DNA of 64,000 bases, taken from positions 107,943,160 to 108,007,159 of the forward strand of contig NC_062219.1 in the NCBI RefSeq assembly GCF_902686445.1. Reading direction: 5' to 3'. The notes under the pieces are model-generated. The model was given only the letters and a program-made list of their open reading frames with translations, was not told the DNA's origin and did not search any database. Shown here piece after piece: positions 56,973-64,000 of this stretch (the stretch's first letter is position 1; each line of letters starts with the position of its first letter). The stretch comes from Sciurus carolinensis (Eukaryota; Chordata; Mammalia; Rodentia; Sciuridae). A program made the translations under genes and the position numbers.

Positions 56973-59822
56973 GATCCATTTTGAGTTGAGTTTTGTACAG
57001 AGTGAGAGATAGGGGCTTAATTTCATTCTGTTGCATATGGATTTCCAGTTTTCCCAGCAACATTTGTTGAAGAGGCTATCTTTTCTCCATTGCATACTTT
57101 TGGCCCCTTTGTCCAATATGAGAAAATTGTATTTATTTGGGTTTGTGTCCATGTCCTCTATTCTGTACCATTGATCTACCTGTCTATTTTGGTACCAATA
57201 CCATGCCGTTTTTGTTACTATTGCTTTGTAGTAGAGTTGAAGATCTGGTATTGCAATACCCCCTGCTTCATTCTTGCTACCTAGGATTGCTTTAGCTATT
57301 CTAGGTTTTTTATTCTTCCAGCTGAATTTCATTATTGCTCACTCTATTTCTGTAAGGTACATCATTGGGATTTTAATTGGAATTGCATTGAATCTGTATA
57401 GCACTTTAGGTAGTATGGCCATTTTGACAATATTAATTCTGCCTATCCAGGAACATGGGAGATCTTTCCATCTTCTAAGGTTTTCTTTAATTTCTTTCTT
57501 TAGTGTTCTGTAGTTCTCATTGTAGAGGTCTTTCACCTCTTTTGTGAGATTGATTCCCAAGTATTTTATTTTTTTTTGATGCTATTGTGAATGGGGTAGT
57601 TTTCCTAATTTCTCTTTCTGAGGATTCATCACTTATGTATAAAAATGAATTGGATTTATGAGCATTGATCTTGTAACCTGCTACTTTACTGAATTCACTT
57701 ATGAGTTCTGAATGTTTTCTGGTGGAATTTCCAGGTTCCTCTAAATATATAATCATGTCGTCAGCGAACAGGGATAGTTTGAGTTCTTCTTTTCCAATTC
57801 GTATCCCTTTAATTTCTTTGGTTTGTCTAATTGCTCTGGCTAGAGTCTCAAGGACGATGTTGAATAGAAGTGGTGAAAGAGGGCATCCCTGCCTTGTTCC
57901 AGTTTTTAAGGGGAATGCTTTCAATTTTTCACCATTTAGAATGATATTGGCCATGGGCTTATTGTAGATGGCCTTTACAATGTTAAGGAATGTTCCCACT
58001 ATCCCTAGTGTTTTGAGCATGAAGGGGTGCTTTATTTTATTGAATGCTTTTTCTGCATCTATCAACATAATCATGTGATTCTTAACTTTAAGTCTGTTGA
58101 TATGGTGAATGACATTTATTGATTTCCGGATGTTGAACCAACCTTGCATCCCTGGGATAAAACCCACTTGATCGTGGTGCACTATCTTTTTAATATATTT
58201 TTGGATGCGATTTGCTAAAATTTTGTTGAGAATTTTTGCGTCAATGTTCATTAAGGATATTGGTCTCAAATTTTCTTTCTTCCATGTGTCTCTGTCTGGT
58301 TTAGGTATCAGGGTGATATTGGCTTCATAGAATGAGTTTGGGAGGGTTCCCTCCTCTTCTATTTCATGGAATACTTTGAGGAGTATTGGAATGAGCTCTT
58401 CTTTAAAGGTTTTGTAGAACTCGGCTGAGAACCCATCTGGTCCTGGACTTTTCTTTGTTGGTCGGCTTTTAATGACCTCTATTTCATTGCTTGAAATTGA
58501 TTTATTTAAGTTGTGTATGTCCTCCTGGTTCAGTTTAGGTAATTCATATGTCTCTAAAAACTTGTTAATGTCTTCAAGGTTTTCTGTTTGGTGGAGTGTA
58601 CATTTTCAAAATAGCTTCTAATTATGTTTTGTATTTCACTCGTGTCTGTAGTGATATTTCCTTGTTCATTCTGAATTTTACAAATTTGAGTTTTCTCCCT
58701 CTTTCTCTTTATTAGTGTGGCTAAGGGTTTATCAATTTTGTTTATTTTTTCAAAGAAGCAACTCTTTATTTTTTTAATTTTTTTCGATTGTTTCTTTTGT
58801 TTCAATTTCGTTGATTTCAGCTCTGATTTTAACTATTTCCTGTCTTCTACTACTTTTAGTGTTGCTCTGTTCTTCTTTTTCTAGGGCTTTGATCTGTCGT
58901 GTTAAGTTATTTATTTGTTGATTTTTACTTCTTTTGTTGAATGCTCTCCATGAAATGAATCTTCCTCTAAATACTGCTTTCATAGTGTCCCATAGATTTT
59001 GATATGATGTGTCTTTGTTCTCATTTACTTCTAAGAATTTTTTTGTTTCCCTCCTGATGTCTTCTGTTATCCATTCATCATATAATAACATTATTTAATC
59101 TCCAGGTATTGGAGAAGTTTCTGTTTTTTATTCTGTCATTCATTTCTAATTTCAATCCATTATGATCTGATAGAAAACAAGGTAGTATCTCATAAAATAT
59201 GGTCTATTTTAGAGAAGGATCCATCTGCTGCTGAGAAGAAAGTGTATTCGTTCTTTGTTGGATGGTATATTCTATAAATGTCTGTTAAGTCTAAATTGTT
59301 GATTATGTTATTGAGATCTATGGTTTCTTTATTCAATTTTTGTTTGGAAGATCTCTCCAGTGGTGAGAGAGGTGTTTTAAACCACCTAGTATTATTGTGT
59401 TTTGATCTATTTGATTTCTGGAATTGAGAAGGATTTGTTTGACGTACATGGATGAGTCAATGTTGGGGCATAGATATTTATGATTGTTATGTCTTGTTGA
59501 TTTATGATTCCCTTAAGCAGTATGTATTGTCCTTCTTTATCCCTTCTGACTAACTTTGGCTTGAAGTCCACATTATCTGAAATGAGGATGGATACTCCAG
59601 TTTTTTTGCTGTGTCCCTGTGTATGGTATGTTTTTCCCATCCTTTCATCTTTAGTCTATGGGTATCTCTTTCTATGAGATGAGTCTCTTGCAGGTAGCAT
59701 ATTGTTGGATTTTTCTTTTTAATCCAATCTGCCAGTCTATGTCTTTTGATTGATGAGTTCAGGCCATTAACATTCAGGGTTATTATTGTGATATGATTTG
59801 TATTCCCAGTCATTTGACTCAT
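56973..59822 (-). pseudogene. L1 ORF2 N-terminal and RT part (copy C), broken
   Basis: It starts MSQMTGNTNH at 59822, with the endonuclease N and E residues (TLNVNGL, YLQETHL). Frameshifts fall near 59630, 59460-59410 and 59190, where a short deletion also removes the SDHNG-upstream region. Others fall near 58790 and 58590, and near 57565 a T-run expansion (KKNKILGNQ) shifts the frame. The reverse transcriptase block (57517-58269) keeps [12 protein letters not shown]. The D insertion separates it from the C-terminus at 49656-50585. Not functional. Confidence 0.93.
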
Positions 59823-59869
59823 TTTTGTTTTTTGACAGGATTTGGTTTCTCCTTTATTTGGCTATTCCT

Positions 59870-60897
59870 TTAAGCTAGTTCCTCTCCTCTCATTGCTGAT
59901 TTGCATCATTGTTTTTCATCTCTTCCTCATGGAATATTTTGCTGAGAATATTCTGTAATGCCGGCTTTCTTTTTGTAAATTCTTTTAGCTTTTGTTTATC
60001 ATGGAAGGATCTTATTTCATCATCAAATCTGAAAGTAAGTTTTGTTGGGTATAAGATTCTTGGTTGGCATCCATTTTTCTTTCAGGGCTTGAAAATTGTT
60101 CCAGGTTCTTCTAGCTTTTAGGGTCTGTATTGAAAAATCTGCTGATATTCTTATTGTTTTCCCCCTGAATGTAATTTGATTCTTTTCTCTCGCAGCCTTT
60201 AAAATTCTGTCTTTATTTTGTATGTTAGGTATTTTCATAATAATGTGCTTTGGTGTGGGTCTGTTTTAATTTTGTATATTTGGAGTCCTGTAAGTCTCTT
60301 GTACCTGGTTTTCCATTTCATTCTTCAGATCTGGGAAATCTGATATTATTTCATTGAATAGATTGTTCATTCCTTTGGTTTGTTTCTCTAAGCCTTCCTC
60401 AATCCCAAAAATTCTTAAATTTGGCCTTTTCATGATATCCCATAATTCTTGTAGATTCTGTTCATGATTTCTTACCATCTTCTCTGTTTGGTCAATTTTG
60501 TTTTCAAGATTAAATATTTTGTCTTCAATATCTGAGGTTCTGTCTTCCAGGTGTTCTATCCTATTGGTTATGCTTTCTATGGTGTTTTTAACTTGGTTTA
60601 TTGTTTCCTTCATTTCAAGGATTTCTGTTTGTTTTTTTTTTTTCAGTATCTCTAACTCTTTATTGAAATGATCTCTTGCTTCCCGTATTTGGTCTTTTAA
60701 CTGTTGATTGGTGCGATCATTTAATGCCTGCATTTTCTCTTCCATCTCTTCCTTCAATACCTGCATTTGCTCTTTCATCTCCTCATTTGCTTCCTGATTG
60801 TTTTAATTATGTGCATTCTGAACTCCATTTCTGACATTTCTTCTGCTGTGCTGTCATTGGGTTTTATTGATGTAGTATCTAGGTTTGTTTGGGACAT
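59870..60897 (-). pseudogene. L1 ORF1 (copy C), broken
   Basis: It would start MSQTNLD at 60897 and stop at 59870-59872. A two-base loss near 60792 (ttgcttcctgatt versus ttgcttctctgatt in D) shifts the frame after about 35 codons. The block 60266-60778 reads the coiled coil with the 11-residue duplication and the RRM (LRIFGIEEG). A shift near 60250 leads into 60023-60238, the C-terminal domain (KDRILKAAREKNQITF). A single codon was added in the K-run (KKKKQTEI). Confidence 0.93.
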
Positions 60898-61571
60898 TTT
60901 CTTCCCTTGTTTTCTCATATTGGTCAGCTGTCAGTGGGACCCTGAGATATTGCAGATTTCCTCTATTGGCTTATAGTGTCCCTGTAGATTTCCAGTATAT
61001 CACCTCCCAGCCTTCAGTAGCCTGAAGTCTTGGAGGAACTTGATAATGCAGTGCTTCCAAAGAAAGTTGCCCCTAGCCTGCTACTGGGTCCAGGGCTGGG
61101 AGCTGGTTCTGCATGGAAATCCTCTCACTGGGTGGTCCTACTCCTAGATGCTTGCTATAGACAGGGCCTGCCTCCACCTGAAGGAGCCAGGCTGCTCAGG
61201 AAAAGCCTCTCCCTGTCCTGCCTTGGTCCCATAAGCTGCCTGCGGGCTGGAGTCCACTGCTGGGTTCAGGGCTTGGGGTTGGCTCTGTGTGGAAAAGCTC
61301 TCACTGGGTGTGCCTGCTCCAAGAAGCTGGCTGTGTATCCCGCCTGCCTCCGGAGATAGCAAGGCTGCTTGGGGAGACTCTCTCTGCCCTGCCAAGCTCC
61401 GAGAAGCTTCCCCTGTCCGGGCCTGCCGCCCAGGCCGAGCATCACCCAGTGGGAGAGACTCACCATGCGGATGTATGTTGGTCCAAGTCTCTCAATACCT
61501 CCCATTCTTGAATCCTGAGTTCTGGAGTGACGGGAGATGCAGTCACCCTCTAGTCTGCCATCATGGATCTC
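60898..61571 (-). promoter_or_regulatory. 5' UTR / promoter region of L1 copy C
   Basis: GC-rich, with two subunits anchored at ggaaatcctctcactggg (61115) and ggaaaagctctcactggg (61291), 176 bases apart. The terminal block appears once, against twice in copy D. Confidence 0.75.
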
Positions 61572-61720
61572 TGGAAGGGTCTGGAAGCAATTATGCTGTT
61601 TTAATCTCATTGTTTGGTATTGGTCTGTTTAGGATTTCTGTATCTTCTTTTTTCAATGTATTCTACTATAGCAGCATTCTAAGTAGGCAGTCAAAACATA
61701 CATTTATTAGCCTCATTTGA
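61572..61720 (-). mobile_element. Old L1 (host element), last piece
   Basis: It begins with the copy C right duplication tggaagggtct. It then continues host ORF2 (gaagcaattatgctg ... ggtattggtctgtttaggat), which joins in register to 49351. Its upstream end near 61720 is approximate. Confidence 0.8.
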
Positions 61721-62149
61721 AATAGTTTTAGATTCAAAGCAAGCTTGCTTTATGATGTGCTTCTATTACATTAAAAATCCTGAGAGAAACCATTAAGACA
61801 AAAACACTCATATTGCATTATTGATGCTTTACAGGTATCTAGAAAAAATGTGCAATTAGACCTCCGGGGCTTCATCAGTGATTCAACACCATCTGGAACA
61901 TAACTCTGCATACTGCTGTGATTTGTGGGTTTTTTTTTTTTTTTTTTGTATGTTCTGTAAACAATAAGCATTTAATATTCTCAGAGCACCTGTGGCCACA
62001 TGCATGAATTAGGTGTTCAATGTAGGGTCAGAATTAACTCATCTTTTATAGGAATGACAAAGGGAACATGACTTTTTTCCTGTAGGGAGAAAAATCAGAG
62101 AATTACAAAGCAAAATTATAATTTTAGGAATCCATCAGAAATATTTTTC
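61721..62149. other. Unassigned DNA
   Basis: A T-run lies at 61929-61947. No gene or repeat is recognised. Confidence 0.55.
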
Positions 62150-62470
62150 TGTTGTAATGGATGGAACTTGGGAGCATTATGTTAAGAGAAATAAGCCAAA
62201 TACAGAAAGTCAAGGATGCATGTTTTCTCTCTTATGTGGAAGGTAGAGAGAAAATAAAGTTGGGGGGAATCTCAGGGAAACAGAAGGAAGACTAGTAGAA
62301 TAGAGGAAGAGGACCCGGGGAGGAAGGAGGGAAAAGAAAAGCAACATACTGGGGGGCAAAGCTGACCAAACTATAGCGTTATACTGTGTGCAAGTAAAAA
62401 TGTATAAAACAAATTACAGTGATATGTATAACTGTAATGAACCCATTCAAAAATCTACTTTTTTTAAAAC
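62150..62470 (+). mobile_element. L1 3'-end fragment
   Basis: It carries the tail of ORF2 and the 3' UTR: gtaatggatggaacttgggag, gttaagagaaataagccaaat, ttttctctcttatgtgga, a G/A-rich stretch (62290-62345), then acttt-type A-rich end. Frames are closed. Confidence 0.7.
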
Positions 62471-63489
62471 AGGAAGAAATATTTTCTTATTGAAGGTGGC
62501 TTGGAAGTCTGCTGAGTTCAGCATGGAAAAAATATATATAAATCACATATATATACATTATATATGTTTACATATAATTTATGTATAAATAATATATAAA
62601 TACAATAATCATCTAATTTTATATAATTTGTGTTTGCTTTATATACATTTATATAATATAAAATTTATATATGCAATATATAGTAAACAAATATTTTGTT
62701 TAATAATATATAATGAAAAATATATATACACATTTTTAAAAACTCACCTCTAATCTCTATTATCCTGTGAATTTCCTTGCTCCATGTGCCTATATTACTT
62801 ACTATAATATTCATTGCCTTAAGATACCTTCTATTATTTTTATTAAAATTTTTATGTTAAATGAATTATTAATTATCTTACACAATACTTACCACATTAA
62901 GCATAGAATAATTTATAGTTAGTGCAATTGTTTTAAATGAATGCATTTGGTTTTAAAAAGTGTTCTATGCTTTTAAGAAAGTAAAAAAATTCATATATTT
63001 TGAGGAAAACAGCAGATTTTCTGTAAAAGGACTACAAAAAATTGAAGGAAACTTTTGACTTTAAAGGATATACAGCTGAAATTAAAATCTTGTCAAGCAG
63101 GAAAAAACAATGGGAGGCTTTTTTATGCATATTCGTCATCAGACTACAGTACTTTACTTTTCCATTGGGTCACAATTCAAAAGAAGCAGGAAAAGAGAAG
63201 TTGAAACAATAAGCCTTTCTTCTTGTAAATTCAAAGCCGGAAATATCAGGTCTCTTTTTTCCAAGAGATCAATCAAAGGTCATTTATATATTCATATATT
63301 ACTTTTAAGAACTACCCTGAAACAAATTAACCTAAGTCCCTGTAATATACAACACCATGGGTCAACTCTCAAACAAATTCTTTCCAAATTAGAAGAATTG
63401 AAACAAATGAAAATGATCAAGTCTAATCTACATGAAAGAGGACATAGAAGATAATTTGTTTGGAAAAAAGGGGATAAGAAAGTTTTTTG
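62471..63489. other. AT-rich DNA with TA-rich simple sequence
   Basis: From 62525 to about 62730 the sequence is irregular TATA/ATAT. The remainder is unassigned; a 114-codon frame at 63110-63454 shows no motif. Confidence 0.6.
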
Positions 63490-63827
63490 AAACTTGTACT
63501 AATCAGAGTTCTCAGGAGAAAGAAAACTAACAGGATTTGTACATATACTGAAAGAGATTTGTTATCAGAATTGGGTCATGTGATTATAGAAACTGGCAAG
63601 TGTAAAAATGGAGGATGTGCTAGCAGGTTGGAGACCCAAGAAACCTCATGTGCCAGTTCAAGACCAAAAGCTGACTGTCCATCGTAGAGCCAGGAGAAGT
63701 CAGTGTTGCAGATTATACCCAATCATAGTCTGCTGGAGAAGTCTCTTGCTCAAGGGAAGTTGACCTTTTTATTCTTTTCATATAATTTAACTGACTAGAC
63801 AAGGGCCACCCATATTATAGATGGCAT
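63490..63827 (-). mobile_element. MLT2-like ERVL LTR
   Basis: The antisense landmarks are ttgtactaatcagagttctcaggagaa, ctgaaagagatttgttatcagaattggg, atgtgattatagaaactggcaag, gcaggttggagacccaag and tgctcaagggaagttgacc ttttattcttttcat, ending gggccacccatattatag. Sister of the LTR at 27985, with the end present here and lost there. Confidence 0.85.
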
Positions 63828-64000
63828 TTAATCTGTTTAGACTGCTATAACATAATACTCCAGACTTGGTGGTTTAAACGTCAAATGCTTATTTATTTTT
63901 CACAGTTCTGGAGGCTGGGAAGTCCAAGATCAAGACACTGGGAAAGGCAGTGTCTGATGGGGTCACTCTGGTTTTGCAATGGTCACCCACTGATTGCATC
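63828..64000 (-). mobile_element. MLT1-like LTR, cut by window edge
   Basis: gtttagactgctataacataatactccagac ... ggtggtttaaacgtc ... ttcacagttctggaggctgg gaagtccaagatcaag is the antisense MLT1 3' part. It abuts the MLT2 LTR and runs past the window end. Confidence 0.8.

Larger units (their letters stand above)
56973..61571 (-). mobile_element. L1 copy C, 5' part (after copy D)
   Basis: It resumes ORF2 at gatccattttgagttgagtt and continues through ORF2, ORF1 and a 5' UTR to the right duplication. Full-length at the 5' end, since the 5' UTR reaches the same terminal block (agtctgccatcatggatct) as in copy D. Confidence 0.95.

Noticed and set aside
61030..61720. Open frames of 109-143 codons near 61.3 kb
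   Set aside because: Same explanation: copy C 5' UTR composition, overlapping frames on both strands.

Overview
The window is mammalian nuclear DNA. I find no host protein-coding gene and no tRNA or rRNA gene. The organism is most likely a squirrel-family rodent (ground squirrel, marmot or relative). The evidence is the SINE set: tRNA-derived ID elements with the sciurid-type A-rich 3' tail, and B1-dID dimers (7SL-derived B1 fused to an ID-like unit). With them come a rodent L1 family and many MaLR LTRs that begin with a TATGGTTTGGATGTGA-type 5' end. The background is AT-rich and gene-poor.

From 1 to about 34.5 kb there is a scatter of old repeats: B1-dID and ID SINEs, MIR and L2 fossils, fragments of old L1 on both strands, and LTRs of the ERVL/MaLR class (MST-like, MLT1-like and MLT2-like). 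One MaLR element at about 20.1-22.4 kb still has both LTRs around a non-coding internal region. Long stretches between these show no recognisable feature.

From 34.5 to 62.5 kb the window is almost entirely L1. Copy A (35684-39560, minus) is a 5'-truncated insertion with a perfect 14-bp target-site duplication (TSD). Next comes a Russian-doll stack. An old minus-strand L1 (from about 39.9 kb) was split four ways. A short plus-strand L1 tail sits at 41821-42410. Full-length copy B is at 42946-49267. Full-length copy C occupies 49352-61571. Inside the ORF2 of C lies full-length copy D (50586-56961). Every junction carries a 10-14 bp exact or near-exact TSD, so the order of nesting can be read directly. 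Copy D ends in a second short sequence plus a second poly(A), which is the signature of a 3' transduction.

The young L1s share unusual features. The 3' UTR carries a G-rich tract followed by a block of telomere-like TTAGGG variants (CCCTAA on the + strand). ORF1 has an 11-residue duplication in the coiled coil. Two unrelated GC-rich 5' UTR types occur: copy B has about six 65-75 bp monomers, and copies C and D have about 172-176 bp subunits. ORF1 of copy B is open (341 codons). Every ORF2 is broken by frameshifts or stops, so no copy here looks able to mobilise itself.

From 62.5 to 64 kb there is AT-rich simple sequence, then an MLT2-like LTR and the start of an MLT1-like LTR cut by the window edge. 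Boundaries of old repeats are approximate, because they were read by eye against remembered family features rather than by a library search.
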